Assembly (NCBI RefSeq): GCF_041052385.1
Contig: NZ_CP163439.1
Coordinates: 5,197,001 to 5,261,000 of the forward strand
Source of the DNA: Streptomyces sp. R28
GTDB lineage: Bacteria > Actinomycetota > Actinomycetes > Streptomycetales > Streptomycetaceae
Length of the DNA: 64,000 nt
Direction: 5' to 3'
A program made the position numbers and the translations under genes. Position 1 is the first letter of the stretch, and every line of letters starts with the position of its first letter. Shown piece after piece: positions 32,466 to 41,273 of this stretch. Below the pieces are notes generated by a model that was not told the origin of the DNA, did not search any database, and saw only the letters and a list, made by a program, of their open reading frames with translations.

Positions 32466-34982
32466 ATGGCAACGACCACACCAGCCGGTGTGCGGGCCCA
32501 CGCCAAGCACTCGGGAGGGCCGTCCGCCGACGGCGCTCCGATGTCGCACCGGCAGATCATGGAAGCGCTGACCGGGCTGCTGCTCGGCATGTTCGTCGCG
32601 ATCCTGTCGTCGACGATCGTCTCCAACGCCCTGCCCGACATCATCAAGGACCTCGGCGGCGGCCAGAGCGCCTACACCTGGGTGGTCACCGCGTCGCTGC
32701 TGGCGATGACCGCGTCCACCCCGCTGTGGGGCAAGCTCGCCGACCTGTTCTCCAAGAAGCTGCTGATACAGCTCGCCCTGGTCATCTTCGTGGCCGGCTC
32801 CGCGCTCGCCGGTCTGTCGCAGAACGCCGGGATGCTCATCGGGTTCCGCGCGATGCAGGGCATCGGCATGGGCGGTCTGTCCTCGCTGGCGCAGATCATC
32901 CTGGCCGCGATGATCTCCCCGCGTGAGCGCGGCCGCTACAACGGCTACCTCGGCGCCACCTTCGCCACCGCCATGGTCGGCGGCCCGCTGATCGGCGGCG
33001 TCATCACCGACACCGACTGGCTCGGCTGGCGCTGGTGCTTCTACGTCGGCGTGCCCTTCGCCGTCATCGCCCTGATCGTGCTCCAGCGCACCCTGCACCT
33101 CCCGGTCGTCCGTCGGAAGGTCAAGGTCGACTGGGCTGGCGCCTTCTTCATCACCGCCGCGGTCTGCCTGCTGCTGGTGTGGGTGACCTTCGCCGGTGAC
33201 AAGTACGACTGGCTGTCCTGGCAGACGTACGCGATGACGGGCGGCGCGCTCGCGCTGCTGCTGCTCTTCGTCCTCGTCGAGTCCAAGGCGAGCGAGCCGA
33301 TCATCCCGCTGCGCCTGTTCCGCAACCGCACCATCACCCTCGCCTCGCTGGCCTCGCTCTTCGTCGGCATCGCGATGTTCGCGGGCACGATCTTCTTCAG
33401 CCAGTACTTCCAGCTGGCCCGGAACGAGTCGCCGACCATGTCCGGCGTACTGACCATCCCGATGATCGTCGGCCTGTTCGTCTCGTCGACCGTCTCCGGC
33501 CAGGTCATCACCCGCACCGGCCGCTGGAAGGCATGGCTGCTCGCGGGCGGTGTGCTGGTGACCGCGGGCCTCGGGCTGCTGGGCACGATCCGCTACGACA
33601 CCGAGTACTGGCACGTCGCGATCTTCATGGCCCTGCTGGGTCTCGGCGTCGGCATGATGATGCAGAACCTGGTCCTGGCCACTCAGAACCAGGTGGCCCC
33701 GAGCGACCTGGGCGTCGCCAGCTCGGTCGTGAACTTCTTCCGCTCCCTCGGCGGCGCCATGGGCGTCTCGGCCCTGGGCGCGGTCCTCAGTCACCGCATC
33801 ACGCACTACGCCGAGGAGGGCCTGACCAAGCTCGGCGTGCAGGGCTCCTCGGGCCACGGTGAGATCCCGGACCTCGACGCACTGCCCGCGCCCGTCCGCA
33901 CGGTCATCGAGAGCGCGTACGGCCACGGCGTCGCGGACGTCTTCCTGTACGCCGCGCCGATCGCCTTCCTCGCCCTCCTGTTCGCCCTGTTCATCAAGGA
34001 GGTCCCGTTGAAGACGAAGGGCGCCCTGGCCCAGGCCGCCGAGGGCAGTGAGCCCGGTACGCCGGAGCCCGCCGAGGCCGCCGCGCCGGCCGCCGCGCAG
34101 GAGCGGGTCCCGAGCTGGGCCACCGCCTCCTCGGACACCGAGGCCGTTACCGACGGCACCCAGAAGCTCGCCGCCGTCGCCACGGTGGCCGGCACCGAGG
34201 AGACCACCGGTTCGTCCGGCGGCGTCCCGGTCCGCGGCTTCGTCCGGGGCGCGGAGAGCGCGCCGGTGCCGCAGGCGGCGGTCACGCTGATCTCGCTCGC
34301 CGGTCGGCAGCTCGGCCGGTCGGTGGCGCAGGCCGACGGTTCGTACGCGGTCGACGCGCCGGGCGCCGGATCGTACGTCCTGATCGCCTCCGCCGACGGC
34401 TTCCAGCCACAGGCCTCCACGATCGTCGTGAACGGCGACGAGCCGGTGTCGTACGACGTCCTGCTCAGTGGCACCAGCGGCCTGAGCGGCGTCGTCCGGA
34501 CGGCGCAGAGCGCGCTGCCGGTCAAGGACGCGATGGTGATCGTCACCGACGTGCGCGGGGATCTGCTGGCCACCGCCGCCACCGGGGAGCAGGGCGAGTT
34601 CAGCTTCGCCGAGCTGGTGCCGGGTGCCGTGACCGTGGCGGTGAACGCCGTCGGGTTCCGGCCGCGGGCCCTGCCCGTCGAGATCGGCGGTACCGGGGTC
34701 ACCCGGATCGAGGTCGACCTTGAGGCCGGTGCCCAGGTCCAGGGAGTGGTCCGGGCACCGTACGGCGCGCTGGCCGATGCCCGCGTGACCCTGGTCGACG
34801 CGGCGGGCAACGTCGTGGGCACCGCCACCACCGGGGCGGACGGGGCGTACGCCTTCACCGACCTGGACGGCGGCGAGTACACGGTCATCGCGACGGGCTA
34901 CCCGCCGGTGGCGACGGCGCTGACGGTGACCGGCCGCGGCGTCGACGACCACGACATCGAACTCGCCCACCCCGGCGAGTAG
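32466..34982 (+). CDS. DHA2-type MFS transporter fused to three carboxypeptidase-regulatory-like domains
   Basis: An 838-residue protein. Residues 35-500 are a 14-helix drug:H+ antiporter with motif A-like GKLADLFSKK and motif C-like GPLIGGVI. After an Ala/Glu linker come three beta-sandwich modules of about 80 residues (starting near 590, 670 and 750), each with the pattern VxGxVR...AxVTL-G-G-Y-F-L-G-Y, for example ATTGADGAYAFTDLDGGEY, as in carboxypeptidase-regulatory or Cna-B-like folds. These modules are unusual on an MFS protein. Expression is probably controlled by the MarR protein 13 bases upstream. Confidence 0.9.
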   Translation: MATTTPAGVRAHAKHSGGPSADGAPMSHRQIMEALTGLLLGMFVAILSSTIVSNALPDIIKDLGGGQSAYTWVVTASLLAMTASTPLWGKLADLFSKKLLIQLALVIFVAGSALAGLSQNAGMLIGFRAMQGIGMGGLSSLAQIILAAMISPRERGRYNGYLGATFATAMVGGPLIGGVITDTDWLGWRWCFYVGVPFAVIALIVLQRTLHLPVVRRKVKVDWAGAFFITAAVCLLLVWVTFAGDKYDWLSWQTYAMTGGALALLLLFVLVESKASEPIIPLRLFRNRTITLASLASLFVGIAMFAGTIFFSQYFQLARNESPTMSGVLTIPMIVGLFVSSTVSGQVITRTGRWKAWLLAGGVLVTAGLGLLGTIRYDTEYWHVAIFMALLGLGVGMMMQNLVLATQNQVAPSDLGVASSVVNFFRSLGGAMGVSALGAVLSHRITHYAEEGLTKLGVQGSSGHGEIPDLDALPAPVRTVIESAYGHGVADVFLYAAPIAFLALLFALFIKEVPLKTKGALAQAAEGSEPGTPEPAEAAAPAAAQERVPSWATASSDTEAVTDGTQKLAAVATVAGTEETTGSSGGVPVRGFVRGAESAPVPQAAVTLISLAGRQLGRSVAQADGSYAVDAPGAGSYVLIASADGFQPQASTIVVNGDEPVSYDVLLSGTSGLSGVVRTAQSALPVKDAMVIVTDVRGDLLATAATGEQGEFSFAELVPGAVTVAVNAVGFRPRALPVEIGGTGVTRIEVDLEAGAQVQGVVRAPYGALADARVTLVDAAGNVVGTATTGADGAYAFTDLDGGEYTVIATGYPPVATALTVTGRGVDDHDIELAHPGE

Positions 34983-35089
34983 CAGAACTCCGGCCCGTGG
35001 CGGCCGGCGCGCTCTGAGCGGAGGCGCGCCCCGCTGCGGGCCGGACTCATTATGGCCAATTTGTAAGTCTTTGCAGGGAGTTGGACGGG

Positions 35090-35914
35090 ATGGGACTGAG
35101 CGCGAGGATCCGCACCAGGGACGGGTGGGCCGTGTCGCACGCGGTCGTCACGGTGACCGACATGACCGGAACCCAGGTGCTGCGCGCGGAGGCCGACGCG
35201 GAGGGGGCCGTACGGGACGCGAATCCGCTGGCCCCGGGGGCGTACACCGTCATCGTCACCGCCGTCGGCTACGCGCCCGCCGCCGCGAGCGCCATCGTCA
35301 CGGCGAGCGGGCGGGCCGAGGTCGGCACGGTGACGCTGGCCCGCCGGGGCGGCACGGAACTGCCGCCGCCCGGGCCGTGGACCATCGACCCGGCGCACTC
35401 CAGCGTGGCCGCGGTCGCCCAGCACCTGGGGATCTCCAGCGTGCACGGCCGTTTCACCCACTTCTCCGGCGCCATCGAGATCGCGCCGGACGACGCCACC
35501 AAATCCCGGGTGGAGGCGGTGATCCGGGCCGACTCGATCGACACGGGCAACGGCATGCGGGACGGGCACCTGAAGTCGCCGGACTTCCTGGATGTGGAGA
35601 AGTATCCCGAGATCACGTATCGGTCGACGGGGGTCACGGCGGCCGCGGGCTCCGACCGCTGGACGGTCCATGGCGAGCTGGGCATGCACGGAGTCGTACG
35701 GCCGGTGGACCTGGATCTGGCCTACCTCGGCACGGGAGCCGACCCGTGGGGCGGTACGCGAGCGGCGTTCCGGGCTACCGCGGAGCTGCATCGGGACGAC
35801 TTCGCGATGAACTACAACCAGGTGGTGCAGGCGGGCATCGCTGCCATCGGTACGACGCTGAAGGTGGAGCTGGACATCCAGGCGGTGCAGGGGGAGACGC
35901 TGCCGCAAGGGTAG
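35090..35914 (+). CDS. YceI family protein with N-terminal carboxypeptidase-regulatory-like module
   Basis: A 274-residue protein. Residues 1-85 form a beta module like those on the preceding transporter (WAVSHAVVTVTDMTG, PLAPGAYTVIVTAVGY). Residues 95-274 are a YceI lipocalin-like domain (WTIDPAHSSVAAVAQHL, VHGRFTHFSG, FLDVEKYPEITY, DFAMNYNQ). YceI proteins bind isoprenoid-type lipids. No signal peptide is visible. The start at ATG 35090 is supported by GGGAG; TTG 35081 is also in frame. It lies 107 bases after the transporter and shares its module, suggesting a joint role. Confidence 0.88.
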   Translation: MGLSARIRTRDGWAVSHAVVTVTDMTGTQVLRAEADAEGAVRDANPLAPGAYTVIVTAVGYAPAAASAIVTASGRAEVGTVTLARRGGTELPPPGPWTIDPAHSSVAAVAQHLGISSVHGRFTHFSGAIEIAPDDATKSRVEAVIRADSIDTGNGMRDGHLKSPDFLDVEKYPEITYRSTGVTAAAGSDRWTVHGELGMHGVVRPVDLDLAYLGTGADPWGGTRAAFRATAELHRDDFAMNYNQVVQAGIAAIGTTLKVELDIQAVQGETLPQG

Positions 35915-35963
35915 GCACGGCAGGGTCACGCCGAGCGGACCGATCTGCCCCTAGGCTGAGGCC

Positions 35964-36434
35964 ATGGCACCGAACATCGCGACGAACACCCGCGTTTCGC
36001 TCGAAGAATTGCTGGACTTCGTACGTCCCCGTCACCGCGCCATCCTGCTCACCCGACGGGCGGACGGAAGCCCGCAGGCCTCGCCCTTGACCTGCGGGGT
36101 CGACGACTCGGGGCGGATCGTGGTCTCCACGTACCCCGAACGGGCCAAGACGCGCAACGCCCATCGGGATCCGCGGGTGAGCCTGCTCGTGCTGAGCGAC
36201 GGCTGGGACGGGCCATGGGTGCAGATCGACGGGGCCGCCGAGGTCATCGACTCGCCGGATTCCGTGGAGCCGCTCGTCGAGTACTACCGGAACATCGCCG
36301 GGGAGCACCCGGACTGGGACGAGTACCGGGCGGCGATGGTGAAGCAGGGGAAGTCGATCATTCGGGTCACGCCGGAGAAGTGGGGGCCGGTGGCGACCGG
36401 TGGGTTCCCGGCGCGGCTTGTTCCGCAGGACTGA
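35964..36434 (+). CDS. PPOX-class F420-dependent oxidoreductase
   Basis: A 156-residue split-barrel flavin/F420 enzyme. It shows RHRAILLTRRADGSPQASPL, the typical strand pair of the family, then VVSTYPERAKTRNAHRDPRVSLLV and a terminal GPVATGGFPARLV. Such enzymes in actinobacteria use F420 to reduce various small molecules. The substrate is unknown. It stands alone between the YceI gene and the convergent TetR gene. Confidence 0.88.
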   Translation: MAPNIATNTRVSLEELLDFVRPRHRAILLTRRADGSPQASPLTCGVDDSGRIVVSTYPERAKTRNAHRDPRVSLLVLSDGWDGPWVQIDGAAEVIDSPDSVEPLVEYYRNIAGEHPDWDEYRAAMVKQGKSIIRVTPEKWGPVATGGFPARLVPQD

Positions 36435-36563
36435 CCCCGGTCCCTGGGGGTCTGCGGCCCCGGAAGTGAGTGCCGCAGTGCCGCTCACCGCCTCACTGCC
36501 TCACCGCCTCACCCAGGAGAAGCCGGCACCGGTGAACGCGCTGGTGCCGGACTTCCCGGCCTC

Positions 36564-37331
36564 CTAGTCTCCCGTGGCCCGCGCCACCATCGCTTCGATG
36601 CCCGCCACCAGCAGGTCCAGGGCGAACTCGAAGTCCCGCTCCCACATCTCCTCGACCGTGTCGCCGCCGCGGGCCTGCATGAGTTCCGCGGACTCCTGGA
36701 CCATCTCGGCGGCTTCCGGGGCCTGCGTCACCGTGCTCATGGCGTGCTGGAAGTAGTCGTCCGGGGTCATGCCGAACGCCGCGCTGCGGGCGATGAAATG
36801 GCCCTCGATCGTGCCGAAGCCGTACACGAACTGGAAGACGGCGGAGATCGCGGCCACCAGGCCGTGTGCGGGCAGACCGGTCCTGCGGATGACGCGCTGC
36901 ACGAAGCGGGAGAAGGCGAGGCTGTTCGGACCGATGTTGACGTAGGTGCCGATCAGCGGCGACAGCCAAGGGTGGCGGACCAGCAGGTCGCGGTACCCGC
37001 GGGCCAGCGCGCGCAGCTGCTCGCGCCAGTCCTCGTCGGCCTCCGGGTCGGGCAGGGTCAGTTCGCCGAAGGCGGCGTCGAGGGCGAGTTCGAGGAGGTC
37101 GTCCTTGGTGTCGACGTACCAGTAGACGGACATCGCGGTCACGTTCAGCTCGGCGGCCAGCCGCCGCATGGAGAACTTCGCCAACCCGTCGGCGTCCAGC
37201 AGCCGGACGGTGGTCGCGGTGATCCGGTCACGGTCGAGCCCGGAGGGCTGTCCCCCGCCGCGTCCGCCCCGCCGGGATTTGCCCTCCAGCCACACGCTGG
37301 TACGCGCCGCCCGCCCGGCTGCCCTCACCAT
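36564..37331 (-). CDS. TetR family transcriptional regulator
   Basis: A 255-residue regulator with the helix-turn-helix SMRRLAAELNVTAMSVYWYV near residue 66, preceded by a basic arm of about 38 residues. The C-terminal ligand domain is of the TetR_C type (QRVIRRTGLPAHGLVAAISAVF). The start at ATG 37331 follows GGAAGG; the frame is open upstream without coding character. It lies 91 bases after the MFS gene on the same strand and probably represses that pump. Confidence 0.92.
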   Translation of the reverse strand: MVRAAGRAARTSVWLEGKSRRGGRGGGQPSGLDRDRITATTVRLLDADGLAKFSMRRLAAELNVTAMSVYWYVDTKDDLLELALDAAFGELTLPDPEADEDWREQLRALARGYRDLLVRHPWLSPLIGTYVNIGPNSLAFSRFVQRVIRRTGLPAHGLVAAISAVFQFVYGFGTIEGHFIARSAAFGMTPDDYFQHAMSTVTQAPEAAEMVQESAELMQARGGDTVEEMWERDFEFALDLLVAGIEAMVARATGD

Positions 37332-37422
37332 GGCGCACCTTCCTCGACTCCGCTGACTGATCAAGATGCTAGGCGGCAACGCCCTGAAAGGGCGCGGGAC
37401 TCTGCCTGTACGCCCCGAGCCC

Positions 37423-38916
37423 TCAGGCGAAGTCTGCCCTCTCCGCCCGCCGCAACAACGCCGCCGCGACCACACCCCCGGCCAGCACCGCCCCCGCCCC
37501 CACCAACTGACTGGTCTCCAGCCCGGAGGCGAACGCGTCAGTGATCCGCGCCCTCTCCGCATCCGACCCCGCCTCGGCCAACGCCCCCGGCAGGGACACC
37601 GCGGCGACCGGGATCAGCGCGGCGAAGCGGGAGTTGAGTACGGCCCCGAGCACGGCGACGCCCAGACCCTGCCCGAACTCCGCCACCGTGCCGTTGATGC
37701 CGGCGCCGACACCGGCCTTCTCCGGCGGAATCGCGCTCATGATCGCGTGCGCCATCGCCGGGCTGGCGATCGCGGCGCCCGCGCCGATGAGCACCAGGCC
37801 CAGCAGCGTGCCCGGATACCCGTGCTCGGTGAGCGTCGCGATCGAGACGAGGCCGGCGGACATCGCCGTCATGCCCAGCCCGATGGAGACGGGAGTGCCG
37901 AGCCTGCCGGACCACTTCGCCGACAGACCGGTGAAGTTCAGGGCCACGATCATCAAGGCGAGCGGCGCCGTGCGCAGCCCCGCCTCCAGCGGGCCGTAAC
38001 CGAGCACGAACTGCATGTGCTGGGTGAGCAGGAAGAGCGATCCGCCCATCCCGAAGGTGATCAGCACCGCCCCGGCCACCGCTCCCGTGAAACGGCGGTT
38101 CTTGAAGAAGTGCATGTCGAGCATGGGATACGGGATCCGGCTCTCCCAGTACGCGAAGCCGCCCAGCACCACGACCGCGACGGCCGCCGATGCCAGCACC
38201 CTGCCGGACGTCCAGCCGTGCTCGGGTCCGGAGATGATCGCGAAGACCAGCGAGGACATGCCGATCGTGGACAGCAGGGCGCCGAACAGGTCGGGGCGGT
38301 CACCTTGTGGGTTCTTGGACTCGGGCACCAGCATCACGACCGCCACCAGGCCGAGCGCCGCGACCGGCAGGTTGATCAGGAAGATCGCGCCCCACCAGAA
38401 GTGGTTCAGCATGAAGCCGCCGAGGAGCGGTCCGGTCGCGAAGCCCAGCGAGTTCACGGCCGCCCAGATGCCGATCGCCTTCGGCTGTTCCTCGGGCGTG
38501 AAGATCTGCATCGCCACGGCGAGCGTGGTGGTCATCAGCAGCGCGCCGCCGACGCCCATACCGGCCCGAGCGGCGATCAGCTGGCCGGAGCTGTCCGCCA
38601 GCCCGGCCACCAGGGAGCCGATGCCGAACAGGGCCAGGCCCGCGACCAGCATCTTCTTGCGGCCGTAGCGGTCTGCGGCGCTGCCCGCCGTCAGCAGCAG
38701 ACCGGACTGCACGAGCGAGTACGCGTTGATCATCCACTGGATGTCCGAGGTGGCGGCGCCCAGTTCGCTGGTCAGCGAGGGGATGGCCACGTTCAGGATC
38801 GTGTTGTCGAGCAGCACGGTGAGCTGGGCGAGGCAGATGACACCGAGGATCAGCCAGCGCTGCGGGTGGCCGCCATGGGGCGGGGCCAGGGCCTTTTCCT
38901 GGGGGGACGTCGACAT
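37423..38916 (-). CDS. DHA2-type MFS multidrug transporter
   Basis: A 497-residue 14-helix transporter. VLLDNTILNVAIPSL is the family motif D1 in helix 1. SAADRYGRKK is motif A. GFATGPLLGGFM is motif C of antiporters. ATG 38916 is chosen over a more distal start. Two TACACYGTA repeats immediately upstream look like an operator. With the TetR gene behind it, this is a typical drug-efflux unit. Confidence 0.93.
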   Translation of the reverse strand: MSTSPQEKALAPPHGGHPQRWLILGVICLAQLTVLLDNTILNVAIPSLTSELGAATSDIQWMINAYSLVQSGLLLTAGSAADRYGRKKMLVAGLALFGIGSLVAGLADSSGQLIAARAGMGVGGALLMTTTLAVAMQIFTPEEQPKAIGIWAAVNSLGFATGPLLGGFMLNHFWWGAIFLINLPVAALGLVAVVMLVPESKNPQGDRPDLFGALLSTIGMSSLVFAIISGPEHGWTSGRVLASAAVAVVVLGGFAYWESRIPYPMLDMHFFKNRRFTGAVAGAVLITFGMGGSLFLLTQHMQFVLGYGPLEAGLRTAPLALMIVALNFTGLSAKWSGRLGTPVSIGLGMTAMSAGLVSIATLTEHGYPGTLLGLVLIGAGAAIASPAMAHAIMSAIPPEKAGVGAGINGTVAEFGQGLGVAVLGAVLNSRFAALIPVAAVSLPGALAEAGSDAERARITDAFASGLETSQLVGAGAVLAGGVVAAALLRRAERADFA

Positions 38917-38920
38917 GTCG

Positions 38921-38950
38921 TACACCGTAGAACACCTCCCATACACTGTA
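38921..38950. promoter_or_regulatory. candidate TetR operator: TACACYGTA direct repeats
   Basis: TACACCGTA (38921-38929) and TACACTGTA (38942-38950) lie 21 bases apart, two helical turns, right before the MFS start. The adjacent TetR is the obvious candidate binder. Confidence 0.5.
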
Positions 38951-38973
38951 CAACGGAGATTCTCGGACAGCAG

Positions 38974-39007
38974 AGAGGGCGGTGGCCGCGCACGGCCACC
39001 GCCCTCT
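38974..39007 (-). terminator. terminator after the GT39 gene
   Basis: AGAGGGCGGTGGCCG and CGGCCACCGCCCTCT form a perfect 15-base stem with a four-base loop, 53 bases after the GT39 stop. Confidence 0.8.
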
Positions 39008-39059
39008 TGCCTCCGGCTGATTCACCGGCCGCTTCGCCGGCTGATTCACCGCGGTTACG

Positions 39060-41273
39060 TCAGCTGCTCGCCTTCTGCGTCAGGTCGTAGAAGGTCGCGG
39101 AACCGACCGTCACCTGCTTGAAGTTGACCTCGATCCACTCGGTGATCTGCGAGGACGCACCGCTGCTGCTGCCGCCCATGCCGCCGCCACCGGAACCGCT
39201 GGAGATGAAGTAGTGGATCTTGCCTTCCTCCACGTACTTCTTGAACTGCGCCGGCGTCGGGGACGGGTCGGTGCCGTTGAAGCCGCCGATCGCCATCACC
39301 GGGTCGCCGGTGGAGAGCTGGTAGCTCGCGGCGTTCTGGGCGCCGATGGCCGCGGCGACCCAGGTGTAGTCGTCGGCGTTGGTCCCCAGCAGCTTCTTGG
39401 CCTCGTCGCTGACGCTGGCGCCGTTGAGCAGACCGCCCATGCCACCACCGCCGCCGTCACCCATGCCGCCACCGGGCATTCCGCCCTGCTGGTTCCGGCC
39501 CTGGCCCTGCTGGTTCTGGGTGTTGCCGTTGCCGTTCTGCCGGCCCTGCTGACCCGGCGTGCCACCGGGGAAGCCGTTGCCGTTCTGCTGGTTGTTCTGG
39601 CCCTGCTGGTTGTTCTGGCCCTGCTGGCCCGGCATTCCGCCGCCGAAGCCACCGCCGCCACCGGGGCCGCCGCCACCGCCGGGGCCGCCACGGCCGCCCG
39701 CGACCGCGGGGCCGGCGGTGACGATCGAGCCGGTGTGGCCCTCGTTCACCGTGCTGAGCGTGTACGCCGTCGGGCCGGCCAGCGCGGCGGCGAGGCCCAG
39801 GCCGACGACGCCCATGGTCAGTTGACGGCCGAGCCTGGCGGCGAAGATCAGGCCCAGCGCGGCCGCCAGACCGCCGACCAGGACCAGCCATTTCAGCCAG
39901 GGCAGGTAGTCGGAGGAGCGGTCGAGCAGGACGTAGCCCCAGACCGCGGTGGCCGTCATCGCGGCCGCCAGGGACAGCGACGCCCACATCTTGCCGCGCT
40001 CCTCCCAGAGCTTGGCCGCGCCCATGCCGATCAGCGGGGCGATGTAGGGGGCGAGGGCCACCGTGTAGTACTCGTGGAAGATGCCCTGCATGTAGCTGAA
40101 GACCAGCATGGTCGTGATCAGCGCGCCGCCCCAGACCAGGAACGAACCGCGCGTCACCGACGTGCGCTCGGCCTTGCGCGTGGCCACCAGGCCCGCGATC
40201 AGCAGGATCAGCGCGGCCGGGATCAGCCAGGAGATCTGGCCGCCGATGCTGGAGCTGAAGAGGCGGTCCCAGCCGGTCTCGCCCCAGTTGCCGCCGCCGT
40301 TGCCGCCGCCACCGCCGCCGACGCTGCCGGTCTCGTCGCCGTTGAGCCGGCCGAGGCCGTTGTAGCCGAAGGTCAGCTCCAGGAACGAGTTGTTCTGCGA
40401 GCCGCCGATGTAGGGGCGGGAGGAGGCGGGCCACAGCTCGACGATCGCGACCCACCAGCCGCCGGAGACGACGATCGCGACCAGGCCCGCGGCGAGCTGG
40501 CCGATCCGCTTCCTCACCGACACCGGCGCGCACGCCGCATAGACGAGGGCGAGCGGCGGCAGGATCAGGAACGCCTGCAGGGTCTTGGCCAGGAAGGCGA
40601 AGCCGATGGCCACACCGGCCCACACCAGCCACTTGGTACGGCCGTCCTCCAGGCCCCGGATGACGAAGTAGCAGGCCACGGCCATCAGCAGGGCCAGCAT
40701 CGCGTCCGGGTTGTTGAACCGGAACATCAGCGCCGCGACGGGGGTGAGCGCGAGCACCGCGCCCGCGATCAGGCCGGCCGCGGGGCTGAACCTGCGGCGT
40801 ACGGCCGCGTGGACCACGGCGACCGTGCCGACGCCCATGAGGACCTCGGGGAGCAGGATCGCCCACGAATGGAGGCCGAAGAGCCGCACCGACAGGGCCA
40901 TCGGCCACAGGGAGGCCGGGGGCTTGTCGACGGTGATGGCGTTGGCCGCGTCCAGCGAGCCGAAGAAGAAGGCCTTCCAGGACTGGCTGCCGGCCTGAAC
41001 GGCCGCCGAGTAGAAGGAGTTGGCGTAGCCGGAGGCGCTGAGGTTGTAGAGGTAGAGGAGGAGCGTGGCGAGCAGCAGGCCCAGGAAGGCCGGGCGGGCC
41101 CAGCGCGGGTCCTCGGGGCGGCCGCGCCACAGCCGCCGTACGAAGGGCAGCTTGGGTTCACCGGCGTCGGGAACCGGGGCGGCGGGGGTGGCGGGCGTGG
41201 GTGCCGGGGGCCTGCCCCAGGTGTCTGGGCTCGCGTCTCTGTCGTGCGTCGACTGGTCGTAGTGGAGCGTCAT
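39060..41273 (-). CDS. GT39-family (PMT/ArnT-like) membrane glycosyltransferase
   Basis: A 737-residue polyprenyl-phosphate-sugar dependent glycosyltransferase. After a Pro/Ala-rich start there are about 12 membrane helices. The first external loop carries SLDAANAITVDKPP, with the acidic catalytic position of ArnT-like enzymes, and FHEYYTVALAPYIAP is typical of the family. After the last helix comes a Gly/Gln/Asn-rich stretch (about residues 525-620) and then a conserved external domain (SDEAKKLLGTNADDYTWVAA, YFISSG). It starts at ATG 41273, overlapping the GT2-GtrA stop (ATGA). It probably decorates a cell-envelope glycan. Confidence 0.92.
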   Translation of the reverse strand: MTLHYDQSTHDRDASPDTWGRPPAPTPATPAAPVPDAGEPKLPFVRRLWRGRPEDPRWARPAFLGLLLATLLLYLYNLSASGYANSFYSAAVQAGSQSWKAFFFGSLDAANAITVDKPPASLWPMALSVRLFGLHSWAILLPEVLMGVGTVAVVHAAVRRRFSPAAGLIAGAVLALTPVAALMFRFNNPDAMLALLMAVACYFVIRGLEDGRTKWLVWAGVAIGFAFLAKTLQAFLILPPLALVYAACAPVSVRKRIGQLAAGLVAIVVSGGWWVAIVELWPASSRPYIGGSQNNSFLELTFGYNGLGRLNGDETGSVGGGGGGNGGGNWGETGWDRLFSSSIGGQISWLIPAALILLIAGLVATRKAERTSVTRGSFLVWGGALITTMLVFSYMQGIFHEYYTVALAPYIAPLIGMGAAKLWEERGKMWASLSLAAAMTATAVWGYVLLDRSSDYLPWLKWLVLVGGLAAALGLIFAARLGRQLTMGVVGLGLAAALAGPTAYTLSTVNEGHTGSIVTAGPAVAGGRGGPGGGGGPGGGGGFGGGMPGQQGQNNQQGQNNQQNGNGFPGGTPGQQGRQNGNGNTQNQQGQGRNQQGGMPGGGMGDGGGGGMGGLLNGASVSDEAKKLLGTNADDYTWVAAAIGAQNAASYQLSTGDPVMAIGGFNGTDPSPTPAQFKKYVEEGKIHYFISSGSGGGGMGGSSSGASSQITEWIEVNFKQVTVGSATFYDLTQKASS

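Noticed and set aside
32442..34970. 842-codon minus-strand frame opposite the MFS fusion gene
   Set aside because: Arg/Gly/Asp-rich shadow of a well-supported transporter, with no motif.
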